Origin: Chelatococcus sp.
GTDB taxonomy: Bacteria; Pseudomonadota; Alphaproteobacteria; Rhizobiales; Beijerinckiaceae
DNA: 30,731 bases
NCBI GenBank assembly: GCA_003248805.1
Contig: QFQY01000056.1
Span: 1-30,731 of the forward strand
Reading direction: 5' to 3'
A model generated the notes under the pieces. It was not told where the DNA came from and searched no databases. It saw only the letters and a program-made list of their open reading frames with translations. The position numbers and the translations under genes were made by a program. Shown here piece by piece: positions 8,193 through 17,800 of this stretch (within the stretch, counting starts at the first letter, position 1; each line of letters begins with the position of its first letter).

Positions 8193-8437
8193 CGACCGTC
8201 GATCTTGGCCTGAATCTCGGCCTCTATCGCGTTGAGTTCCTCTTCCGTCGCAAACTCTCCGCGATCGGCTTCCGCAATCCCCGCCTTGATCTGTGCGATC
8301 TGCCAGGCGTTGAGCTCGACATAGTTCTCGATCGCCTTGGCGGCGATCCAGCTGCGCGAGCGGTCCATGTCGGCGGCAAGGGCATCGAGCTTGGCGAGCT
8401 TGTCGTCGTCGAGACGGATGGTGAAGGCTGCGGTCAT
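8189..8437 (-). CDS. Ribbon-helix-helix antitoxin (CopG/ParD-like)
   Basis: This 82-residue protein has an N-terminal ribbon-helix-helix DNA-binding domain (about 3-45): a beta strand FTIRLDD, helix KLAKLDALAADM, then the turn DRSRSWIAAKAIENYV. The acidic C-terminal tail (about 46-82, rich in Glu, Ala and Ile) would wrap and neutralise the toxin encoded next. Proteins of this family usually repress their own promoter as toxin-antitoxin complexes; an inverted repeat just upstream (8453-8479) is a candidate site. Placement upstream of the toxin with a 4-base overlap is standard. The ATG at 8437 follows the SDR stop by 69 bases. Confidence 0.9.
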   Translation of the reverse strand: MTAAFTIRLDDDKLAKLDALAADMDRSRSWIAAKAIENYVELNAWQIAQIKAGIAEADRGEFATEEELNAIEAEIQAKIDGR

Positions 8438-8452
8438 CGCCGAATTCCCATG

Positions 8453-8479
8453 AGGTTCGCTGCGGTGCGAAACGAACCT
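8453..8479. promoter_or_regulatory. Inverted repeat upstream of the antitoxin, candidate operator
   Basis: AGGTTCG (8453-8459) and CGAACCT (8473-8479) form a perfect 7-base inverted repeat with a 13-base spacer, in the only gap (69 bases) between the SDR gene and the antitoxin. Weak promoter-like hexamers (TAGGTT at about -10) overlap it on the minus strand. Position and symmetry fit an autoregulatory site for a ribbon-helix-helix antitoxin; binding is inferred. Confidence 0.4.
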
Positions 8480-8506
8480 AGCACGGTCGTCCGGCGCGGT
8501 CGATTC

Positions 8507-9253
8507 TCAGCGATGGACGCCGAGCTGGGCCGTCAGGCCGCCGTCGATCGGCAGGACCGTGCCCGATATGTAGCCAGCCGGCTCGCTCATCAGGAAGGCG
8601 GCGAGGCCCGCGACCTCCTCCGGCCTGGCGAAGCGGCCGGCCGGGATCTGGCCCTCCATCTTTTCGCGATAGGCGGCGTAGGGCGCCATCATGTCGGTGT
8701 CGACGAAGCCGGGCGCGATCACGTTGACCGCGATGCCGCGCTTGCCGGTCTCGATGGCGAGCGTCTTGGCATAGGAGATCAGCGCGCCTTTCGAGGCCGC
8801 GTAGGCGGCGTTGCCGGCGTTGCCGCGCAGGGCCGCGACCGAGCCGATGGCGACGATGCGCCCGGCGCGCGTGCGCAGCATATTGCGGATCAGGCTCTTG
8901 GCGAGGCGGGTGAAGGCCCAGAAATTGACCTGCATCGCGGCCTCGGCCTTGTCCTGCGTCATCACCGCCGCCAGCGCGTCATAGGGCTGGCCGGCATTGT
9001 GGACGAAGCCGAAATAGGTCTCGCCCTCGCATGCCTCGCAGAAGGCGTCGAGCGCTGCCTTGTCCGAGAGGTCGAGCGGCAGCGCCTCGATGGTGCGGCC
9101 GGGATGGGCCGCCATGATCTCGGCGGCGAGCGCCTTGGCCTGCTCGCCGGAGGAGCGATAGGTGAAGGCGACATCGTGGCCGGCGGCCGCGAGCGCGCGC
9201 ACGATCGCCGCGCCGACGCCCTTGGCGCCGCCGGTGACGAGAACCTTGCTCAT
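8507..9253 (-). CDS. SDR-family 3-oxoacyl-ACP reductase (FabG-like)
   Basis: This 248-residue short-chain dehydrogenase has a classical layout: cofactor loop TGGAKGVG (7-14), HNAG (85-88), catalytic Ser138 in IGSVA, Tyr151 and Lys155 in YAASK, and PGFVDTDM (181-188). In a cluster with an acyl carrier protein, two ketosynthases and a dehydratase, it most likely reduces 3-oxoacyl-AcpXL to the 3-hydroxy form during VLCFA elongation. Its ATG overlaps the stop of the upstream ketosynthase by four bases (ATGA), so it belongs to that operon. I do not recall a ketoreductase at this place in the best-known Rhizobium acpXL clusters. Substrate is inferred from context. Confidence 0.88.
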   Translation of the reverse strand: MSKVLVTGGAKGVGAAIVRALAAAGHDVAFTYRSSGEQAKALAAEIMAAHPGRTIEALPLDLSDKAALDAFCEACEGETYFGFVHNAGQPYDALAAVMTQDKAEAAMQVNFWAFTRLAKSLIRNMLRTRAGRIVAIGSVAALRGNAGNAAYAASKGALISYAKTLAIETGKRGIAVNVIAPGFVDTDMMAPYAAYREKMEGQIPAGRFARPEEVAGLAAFLMSEPAGYISGTVLPIDGGLTAQLGVHR

Positions 9254-10563
9254 GCGGCCTCCGGAGGCGCGGTCAGGACGAGGCAGGTGTTCTGGCCGCC
9301 GAAGCCGAAGGAGTTCGACAGCACGGTGCGCACTTTCGCCGCGCGCGCGACGTTCGGAACCACGTCGAGCGGGATCGCGGGATCGGGGATCGCGTAGTTG
9401 ATCGTTGGCGGAATCGTGCCCCTGGCGATGGTCAGGAAGGAGATCACCGCCTCGACCGCGCCGGCTGCCGTCAGGGTGTGGCCGATCATCGACTTGTTCG
9501 AGGAGATCGGCAGGTTCGACATGCGCTCGCCGAAGACGGCGGCGCAGCTCATCGCCTCCATCTTGTCGTTCTCGGGCGTCGAGGTGCCGTGCGCGTTGAT
9601 GTAGTCGACATCGGCCGGGGTGAGCCCGGCATCGGCGAGCGCGTCCTGCATGGCCAGGATGGCGGGCTTGCCGTCCGGGCTGGAGCGCGTGCGATGGAAG
9701 CCGTCGCCGCGCTCGCCGCAGCCGGCGACGATGCCGAGAATGGTCGCGCCGCGTGCCAGCGCGTGGTCGTAATCCTCGAGCACGAGGGCACCGGCGCCCT
9801 CGCCCATGACGAAGCCGTCGCGGTTCTTCGAGAACGGCTTGGAGGACCCCTCCGGCGGGTCGTTCTGGGTCGACAGGGCCGAGAGCAGCGAGAAGCGGAT
9901 CAGCGCCTCGGCATGGATCGAGCCGTCGGTGCCGATGCAGAGCGCGGCATCGGTCTCGCCGCGCCGGATCGCCTCGACGCCCATCTGGATCGCGGTCGCG
10001 CCCGAGGAGCAGGCCGTCGAGAGCGAGATCGGCGAGCCCTTGGTGCCGAAACGGTCGGCGATATGGTCGGCGACGCCGGCAAAGACGAAGAGCTCGTGCA
10101 TCGCCGCGAACTTATGGGAGCTGGCTGCGCGCAGCAGGCCGTCATAGTCGACATCGCCCGCGAAGGTCCGGGCCATTTCCTGCTTCTGCGGCCATTCCAT
10201 CTCGACGGGCGGGACGGCCATGAAGAGTTCGCCGGGGAAGTCGCCGGGCAGGCCGAGCCCGCTCTGAGCGATGGCTTCGTCGGCGGCCAGCGTGGCCAGC
10301 TTTTCCGAGAGCTCGGGGGCGGTGAAGGGGCCGTCGAACAGGAAGTCGACCGTGCCGCCGATCGTCGTGCGCAGGCCTTCGGTCGGGAAGCGCTCGATCC
10401 GGTGGATACCGGAGCGGCCCTCGGTGAGGGCCTTCCAGTTGGTGTCCTTGCCCTGGCCGAGCGAGGTGACGATGCCGAGGCCGGTGACGGCGACGAGCGG
10501 CCGGCCCTTGGAATCGCGATGCGGTCCTGCAGGATTCTGCGTGCCGAAAGTCTGCGTGCTCAT
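9250..10563 (-). CDS. fabF1XL: Beta-ketoacyl-ACP synthase, catalytic partner (FabF1XL)
   Basis: This 437-residue type II ketosynthase condenses malonyl-ACP with an acyl chain. All catalytic residues are present: Cys185 in STACSSG, His325 in NAHGTSTPEND, Lys357 and His362 in SNKSMIGHTLTAAG. The C-terminal SNSFGFGGQN block is also intact. In rhizobia the homologous gene of the acpXL cluster serves elongation to the C28 lipid A chain. It is 10 bases downstream of a second, Cys-less ketosynthase homologue and overlaps the SDR gene by four bases, so the two synthases probably work as a pair. The N-terminus (about 1-22) extends beyond the usual FabF start. Confidence 0.9.
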   Translation of the reverse strand: MSTQTFGTQNPAGPHRDSKGRPLVAVTGLGIVTSLGQGKDTNWKALTEGRSGIHRIERFPTEGLRTTIGGTVDFLFDGPFTAPELSEKLATLAADEAIAQSGLGLPGDFPGELFMAVPPVEMEWPQKQEMARTFAGDVDYDGLLRAASSHKFAAMHELFVFAGVADHIADRFGTKGSPISLSTACSSGATAIQMGVEAIRRGETDAALCIGTDGSIHAEALIRFSLLSALSTQNDPPEGSSKPFSKNRDGFVMGEGAGALVLEDYDHALARGATILGIVAGCGERGDGFHRTRSSPDGKPAILAMQDALADAGLTPADVDYINAHGTSTPENDKMEAMSCAAVFGERMSNLPISSNKSMIGHTLTAAGAVEAVISFLTIARGTIPPTINYAIPDPAIPLDVVPNVARAAKVRTVLSNSFGFGGQNTCLVLTAPPEAA

Positions 10564-10573
10564 GGAACCGATC

Positions 10574-11704
10574 TCACGCTTGCAGCAGGTGGGCTGCGCC
10601 CTCGCCGCGCCAATGGCCGGCGCCGGTCACGATCGCATCCGCGGCCTGACCCTCGGAGAGAGCCGCGGCGGCGAGAGCCACCGCGACGGGGAAGGCGGCC
10701 TCGACGGAATGGCCGACGAGATCACCGGCCGCGATGCGCTTCGCGCCGGGAGCCGCGGCGGCCAAAGACGCCGCTTCCTCGGCCGTGATGCCGGCGCAGC
10801 CGGTCGCGGCGGAGATCGCGAGCGTCGTCGCCGCGAGCGGCCCGAAGCCGCCGAGCAGACCCGACAGCGCCTGTTCGACCGAACCGGCCACGCGGCGACT
10901 GCGGGTGGAGCCGACGGCGCCGAGGCGGGCATGGACATGGGCGCCGCGCGCGGCGGCCCGCTCGGCCGCCTCCAGCACGAGAAAGCCCGAGGCGCTGCCG
11001 GTGATCAGGCCGGGCGCGTCGTCGCGGGCAAAGACCGGAGCGAAATCGTGCCGGCGCAGATAGCCGCCGAGCTCGAACAGCAGCAGCATGTCGCGGCGCT
11101 CGGCATTGTAGGCGCCGCCGACGAGGATGATGTCGGCCTGGCCCGCGGCGATACGCGCATGGGCGGTGCGGATGGCGTCGACGCCGGCCTGCTCCTCGCC
11201 CATGAAGGTGCGCGAGGCGCCGGTGATGCCGTGCACGATGCCGATATTGCCGGCGAGAAGGTTCGAGAGCTGCGCCAGGAAAAGCGTCGGCCTGAGATCG
11301 CTCATCAGGTGCTCGTTCAGATAGGTGCCGGGCGCGGGTGCCTCGCGCAGGCCGGTCAGGATGGCGGAGTCGACCGCGTGATCGCGCTCGCCGCCGCCGG
11401 CCGCGACGATGACCTGCAGCTGGCCCTTGGTCTCGACGTCTTCCTTGATGCCGGCGGAGTCGAGGGCGAGCCCGGCCGTGTAGACGCCGAGGCGCTGCCA
11501 GGGCTCCATCTGCCGCTGATCGGACTTCTTGGGAATCTGCCGGTCCAGCTCGAGCGGCTTCAGGGGGTGGAGCGGGTAGGGCGCGAAACTCTGCGTGTCG
11601 ACGACCGGGGCGGAGCCGGCGGACAGGGCCTCGGCATGGAGGGCGATGCCCTCTCCGAGGCTGGAAGCGAGACCGATTCCGGTGATGACGACGTCGCGCG
11701 GCAT
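10574..11704 (-). CDS. fabF2XL: Ketosynthase homologue without catalytic Cys (FabF2XL, chain-length-factor-like)
   Basis: This 376-residue thiolase-fold protein opens with VVITGIGLASSLGEG like a FabF. The ATG at 11704 was chosen; it follows the fabZ stop by two bases, and an in-frame TTG lies at 11710. The nucleophile elbow, normally TACSSG, reads MGEEQAGVDA (about 168-177), so the cysteine is absent; the only Cys of the protein is residue 303, elsewhere. The HGT motif region is also degenerate (SAATGCAGITAEE). The last His is kept (His332 in LVGHSVEAA), but the KS before it is lost. This pattern resembles the chain-length factor (KS-beta) of type II polyketide synthases, which dimerises with an active synthase. 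The partner would be the adjacent FabF1XL. It cannot be a normal condensing enzyme on its own. Confidence 0.87.
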   Translation of the reverse strand: MPRDVVITGIGLASSLGEGIALHAEALSAGSAPVVDTQSFAPYPLHPLKPLELDRQIPKKSDQRQMEPWQRLGVYTAGLALDSAGIKEDVETKGQLQVIVAAGGGERDHAVDSAILTGLREAPAPGTYLNEHLMSDLRPTLFLAQLSNLLAGNIGIVHGITGASRTFMGEEQAGVDAIRTAHARIAAGQADIILVGGAYNAERRDMLLLFELGGYLRRHDFAPVFARDDAPGLITGSASGFLVLEAAERAAARGAHVHARLGAVGSTRSRRVAGSVEQALSGLLGGFGPLAATTLAISAATGCAGITAEEAASLAAAAPGAKRIAAGDLVGHSVEAAFPVAVALAAAALSEGQAADAIVTGAGHWRGEGAAHLLQA

Positions 11705-11706
11705 GG

Positions 11707-12174
11707 TCAAACCTGTTCGAGCGGGAGGCCGATGGTGGCGATCCGCGTCTCCATCAGCGCCCGCATGTCGGCGGGGAAGGGCATCAGGCGAAAGCGCAGC
11801 TCGGCATCGCAGATCGGCTTGCCTGCGCTCGTCACCTTCGCCTTGGTCGCCGCGTAGCCCGACCCTTCGATGACGAGCTCCGCGCTGACGTCGAGCACGG
11901 TCCGCGGTTCGACGAAGGTCCGGAAACGCGCTTTGTCGATGGTCATCAGGAAGGGCATCTGCGTGAGCCGGTTGAGGCCGAGGAGCAAATAGCCCGAGGC
12001 TTGGGCCATGGTCTCGGTCAGGAGAACGCCGGGAACGAGCGGATGGCCGGGGAAATGCCCCTCGAAGACAGGGCTGGCATCGCCGTCCGGCACGGTCGAG
12101 CGCGTGACGATGCGCCTGGCGTCGCGCTCGAACGTCACGACCTCGTCGATCATGTCGAAATATTCGAGGCGCAT
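11707..12174 (-). CDS. fabZXL: 3-hydroxyacyl-ACP dehydratase (FabZ-like, VLCFA locus)
   Basis: This 155-residue single hot-dog-fold protein carries the FabZ active-site motif GHFPGHPLVPGVLLTETMAQ (39-58), with catalytic His40 and Glu54 spaced by 14 residues as in FabZ. It removes water from 3-hydroxyacyl-ACP to give the trans-2-enoyl form. Its position between acpXL and the paired fabF genes matches the rhizobial lipid A VLCFA cluster, so its substrate is presumably AcpXL-bound. The following ketosynthase homologue begins two bases after its stop. A 156-base stretch with two hairpins separates it from acpXL. Confidence 0.9.
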   Translation of the reverse strand: MRLEYFDMIDEVVTFERDARRIVTRSTVPDGDASPVFEGHFPGHPLVPGVLLTETMAQASGYLLLGLNRLTQMPFLMTIDKARFRTFVEPRTVLDVSAELVIEGSGYAATKAKVTSAGKPICDAELRFRLMPFPADMRALMETRIATIGLPLEQV

Positions 12175-12243
12175 GCGGTTCCCGCTGTTCGATGACGGCG
12201 CCGGCCCGCAGGAGCGGGGCCGGTAGCCGGCACTGCTCTAACG

Positions 12244-12306
12244 GTTGCGGCCGCCGGGCTCAAGCGCGGCGGCCGCAACGGTCTTGAAACCCGACGGGCG
12301 GGTTTC
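12244..12306 (-). terminator. Two strong hairpins between acpXL and fabZ, possible attenuator
   Basis: Read in the direction of transcription (minus strand), the first hairpin after the acpXL stop has an 8-bp stem (GAAACCCG 12286-12293 with CGGGTTTC 12299-12306). The second has a perfect 12-bp stem (GTTGCGGCCGCC 12244-12255 with GGCGGCCGCAAC 12268-12279; loop 12 bases). Neither is followed by a clear U-run. They could end part of the transcripts, or protect the 3' end of the acpXL message, so that carrier protein exceeds enzymes. Confidence 0.5.
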
Positions 12307-12330
12307 GGCCGTCCAGGCGAATGCGATGGA

Positions 12331-12612
12331 TCAGGCGGCCTTGGCGGCGACGAGATCGTCGATGCGCTTGCAGAGGTTCTCCAGCACGAAATACTGCTCG
12401 GCCGGCGCCTTGCCCTCGTTGACTTCCTGGGTCCACTGCTCGAGCGGCAGCTTGATGCCGAACGCCTTGTCGATCGCGAAGGCGATGTCGAGGAAGGCGA
12501 GCGAGTCGATGCCCAGATCGTCGATGGCGTGGCTCTGGGGCGTGATCTTCTCGCGTGGAATGTCGCAGGTTTCCGAAATGATGCCGGCGACCGTCTCAAA
12601 CGTGGCGGACAT
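12331..12612 (-). CDS. acpXL: Acyl carrier protein AcpXL
   Basis: This 93-residue acyl carrier protein has its phosphopantetheine site at Ser37 in DLGIDSLAFLDIAFAIDK. The C-terminal half, with LPLEQWTQEVNEGKAPAEQYFVLENL in sequence, is the longer AcpXL form and not the general AcpP. In rhizobia AcpXL carries the growing very long chain and delivers it to lipid A through LpxXL. It is the first gene of the minus-strand cluster. GGAG sits eight bases before the ATG at 12612. The 227-base gap shared with the divergent chemotaxis gene should hold its promoter, which I could not pinpoint. Confidence 0.93.
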   Translation of the reverse strand: MSATFETVAGIISETCDIPREKITPQSHAIDDLGIDSLAFLDIAFAIDKAFGIKLPLEQWTQEVNEGKAPAEQYFVLENLCKRIDDLVAAKAA

Positions 12613-12839
12613 GCGGGTGCTCCCGTCTTGGGGTTATTCCGGCGGGCGACATCCGGGCGCCGGAGATGTCCGGCGCCTGCCCCAAGCCTCCGCCGAGGAT
12701 GGCTGAAACGCCCCATTACACCGCGTGAGCGGGAAGGACAACTGCCGGTCGGTGTCGGGCGATCCCAGGCGGGGTGCCGGATGGTTAACCATTCTTCGCC
12801 ATGCTCCGAATTTGGACGATTTCCTCCTGCGGAGTTCGC

Positions 12840-14765
12840 ATGTCTTCTCTCAAGAGCCGCATCGCCCTGATCTGCGCCGTCATGGCCGTCATCATGGCGA
12901 CCATGGCCGCCATCGGCTTTCGCACCGCGTCGTCGATGGGGGCGACGATCGACGCTCTCACCGCTTCCGCCTCGGCGATCCGGAACCACACCATCGGCGA
13001 CATGCTGCATGACGGATTGCGGGCCGATGTCTATGCCGCGCTGCTGCGGTCCGAGGCGGGCCAGGACGGAGCCGAGACCCTCGCGCAGGTCGGGAGCCAT
13101 GCGAGCGAGTTCCGCGAGCGGATCGCGGCGACCAAGTCGATCGTCGCTTCGGACGAGGCCCGCTCCAGTCTGGCCGCGCTCGACCAGCCGCTGGACGAGT
13201 ATATCGGCCAGGCCGAGCGGATCGTCGCGCTGGCCTTCCGCGACAGGCGCGCGGCGCAGTCCGAAATGGCGACCTTCGACACGCGCTTCAAGGCGCTCGA
13301 AGTCTCGATGAAGCAGGCCGGGGATTCGCTGGAGAGCGAAGCGCTGGAGGCACAGGAGAACGCCGGCACCGCGCGGCGGCTGGCGACGACCGCTGCGATC
13401 GTCAGCCTGCTGACGGCGCTCGCCCTCTCCGCGGGTTTCTTCCTCATCGTGCTGCGAAGCGTGGTGCGGCCGATCTCCGGCATCGTCGGGAGCATGAACG
13501 CGCTCAGCGGCGGTGCCGAGGAGGTCGCCATTCCGCATCGCGAGCGCCGTGACGAGATCGGCGACATGGCCCGCGCCATCGCGCGGTTCCAGGGCTCTCT
13601 GCAGGAGCGGGCGTTGGCGGAACGGCAGCGCGCCCTGAACGATCTCGCCTCCTCGGAAGCCCAGCGCAACGCCGTCGTCGAGACGACGCGCGAGATCGGA
13701 ACCGTCGTCGAGGCCGCGGCACGCGGCGATTTCAGCCGGCGGGTCACGGCCCGGCCGCAGGCGGCGGATCTGGCGGCGCTGGTCTCCGGCATCAACCGGA
13801 TCAACGCTGTCGTCGACGAGGCGACAACCAAATATGCCGAGGTCCTCGGCGCGATCGCGGCCGGGGATCTCACCCGCAGCGCGGATACGGGCTATTCGGG
13901 AAGGCTCGGCGAGCTGAGCGTCTCGATCAACGCCATGGTCGAGCGGCTCTCGGAGACGGTCGCCCTGATCAAGGACACGACGGGCGAGGTGAGCCTGTCG
14001 GCAGGCGAGATCAAGCTCGGAGCCGAGAATCTTTCGCATCGCACGGAGGATCAGGCCGCCTCGCTCGAGCAGACGGCGGCGACGACGGAAGAGCTGGCGG
14101 CCTCGGTCAAGGCTGCCGCGCAGTCGTCGCGCCAGGCCGTCGCCCTCGCCGAGGACGCGATGTCGACGGCTCGCAATGGCGGCGCGGTGGTCACCGACGC
14201 CATCGCGGCCATGGAGCGCATCGAGCAGGCGAGCCGCAAGATCACCGACATCATCTCGGTGATCGACAACATCGCCTTCCAGACCAACCTGCTCGCGCTC
14301 AATGCGGCGGTCGAAGCCGCGCGCGCCGGCGAGGCCGGCAAGGGGTTTGCGGTCGTCGCGTCCGAGGTGAGGGCGCTCGCCCAGCAATCTGCCGATGCGG
14401 CGCGCGATATTTCGGGGCTGATCGACGCATCGACGACGGAGGTCGCCGACGGCGTCACGCTGGTCCGCCGGGCCGGTGCCGTGCTCGGCGAGATCATGGA
14501 GAGTTCGCGACGCGTCGCCGCCACCGTGGCCGACATTTCGTCGGCTTCCGGGGAGCAGGCCAGCGGCATCGACGAGATGAGCCAGACCGTAGCCCATATG
14601 GACGGGATGACACAGCAGAACGCGGCCCTGGCGGAGCAGAGCGCTGCCGCGGCCGTGATTCTCGCGCAGAAGATCGAGCAGCTGGGCTCTTTCGTGGCGA
14701 GCTTCCGCACGGCACAGGACGGGCGCGCCGCGACCGGGACGACGCGGATGAGGCTCGTCGGCTGA
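12840..14765 (+). CDS. Methyl-accepting chemotaxis protein
   Basis: This 641-residue chemoreceptor starts at ATG 12840, preceded by GGAG; an in-frame ATG at 12801 is less likely. It has TM1 (about 8-27), a helical periplasmic sensor region (28-182) of unknown ligand, TM2 (about 183-206) and a HAMP domain (207-260). Two further HAMP-like repeats follow (about 285-325 with AAARGDFSRRV, and 333-370 with AIAAGDLTRSADTGYSGRLGEL). The signalling hairpin tip is highly conserved: IDNIAFQTNLLALNAAVEAARAGEAGKGFAVVASEVRALAQ spans 475-515 in this order. No C-terminal NWETF-type CheR/CheB tether is present. No che genes are adjacent, so it signals to a system encoded elsewhere. A terminator follows. Confidence 0.92.
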   Translation: MSSLKSRIALICAVMAVIMATMAAIGFRTASSMGATIDALTASASAIRNHTIGDMLHDGLRADVYAALLRSEAGQDGAETLAQVGSHASEFRERIAATKSIVASDEARSSLAALDQPLDEYIGQAERIVALAFRDRRAAQSEMATFDTRFKALEVSMKQAGDSLESEALEAQENAGTARRLATTAAIVSLLTALALSAGFFLIVLRSVVRPISGIVGSMNALSGGAEEVAIPHRERRDEIGDMARAIARFQGSLQERALAERQRALNDLASSEAQRNAVVETTREIGTVVEAAARGDFSRRVTARPQAADLAALVSGINRINAVVDEATTKYAEVLGAIAAGDLTRSADTGYSGRLGELSVSINAMVERLSETVALIKDTTGEVSLSAGEIKLGAENLSHRTEDQAASLEQTAATTEELAASVKAAAQSSRQAVALAEDAMSTARNGGAVVTDAIAAMERIEQASRKITDIISVIDNIAFQTNLLALNAAVEAARAGEAGKGFAVVASEVRALAQQSADAARDISGLIDASTTEVADGVTLVRRAGAVLGEIMESSRRVAATVADISSASGEQASGIDEMSQTVAHMDGMTQQNAALAEQSAAAAVILAQKIEQLGSFVASFRTAQDGRAATGTTRMRLVG

Positions 14766-14796
14766 AGCGCGGCCGGTCCGTCCACGACCAACGAAA

Positions 14797-14822
14797 AAGG
14801 GCCGCGCGGATGCGCGGCCCTT
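14797..14822. terminator. Bidirectional rho-independent terminator
   Basis: A perfect 11-bp stem, AAGGGCCGCGC (14797-14807) with GCGCGGCCCTT (14812-14822), closes a GGAT loop. Runs of A before and T after give U-rich tails in both directions. It lies between the convergent chemoreceptor and acnA genes. Confidence 0.85.
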
Positions 14823-14846
14823 GTCGTATCGGCGAGAGGCCCGTTT

Positions 14847-17546
<2,700 letters not shown>

Positions 17547-17800
17547 GCGGGCATATCCTGATCAAGGGGTTGCGGTCGCGACCGGCAAGTCCTTGCGGAA
17601 CCTACCGCTCGAGGGCCTAATGCGCGTGACGCGCGCGCCGCCTCGGGAGTGCCCGAGCCCCGCGCCGGATCGGCGTGCGGCGTAGCCACGGGCTCTATAG
17701 AGCAATTCCAAGAAGCACGCTAGATGAATGAAAACGAGGACGAAGAGGCAGGCGGCCGAGGGGCGTCGAGGGGGCTTTGAAGCAAGTTTCGTACCCGAAA
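17547..17800. promoter_or_regulatory. Divergent acnA/ccmA intergenic region with a 12-bp palindrome
   Basis: This 254-base gap separates divergent acnA and ccmA. It contains the perfect palindrome GCTCTATAGAGC (17692-17703), whose TATAGA core could act as a -10 element on either strand, although no good -35 is placed 16-18 bases away. It may be an operator or a promoter core; nothing more can be supported. Confidence 0.3.

Noticed and set aside
11707..11710. TTG start for fabF2XL overlapping the fabZ stop
   Set aside because: The ATG two codons later (11704) gives a normal FabF-like N-terminus; the extra two residues change nothing.
12150..14597. Minus-strand open frame of about 815 codons over acpXL and the chemoreceptor
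   Set aside because: It crosses acpXL in another frame and lies antisense to the chemoreceptor. Its composition is typical of a high-GC shadow.
12790..14770. Hope of a new signalling or defence island around the chemoreceptor
   Set aside because: It is a single standard chemoreceptor with its own terminator; no neighbouring nuclease, helicase or other effector genes exist.
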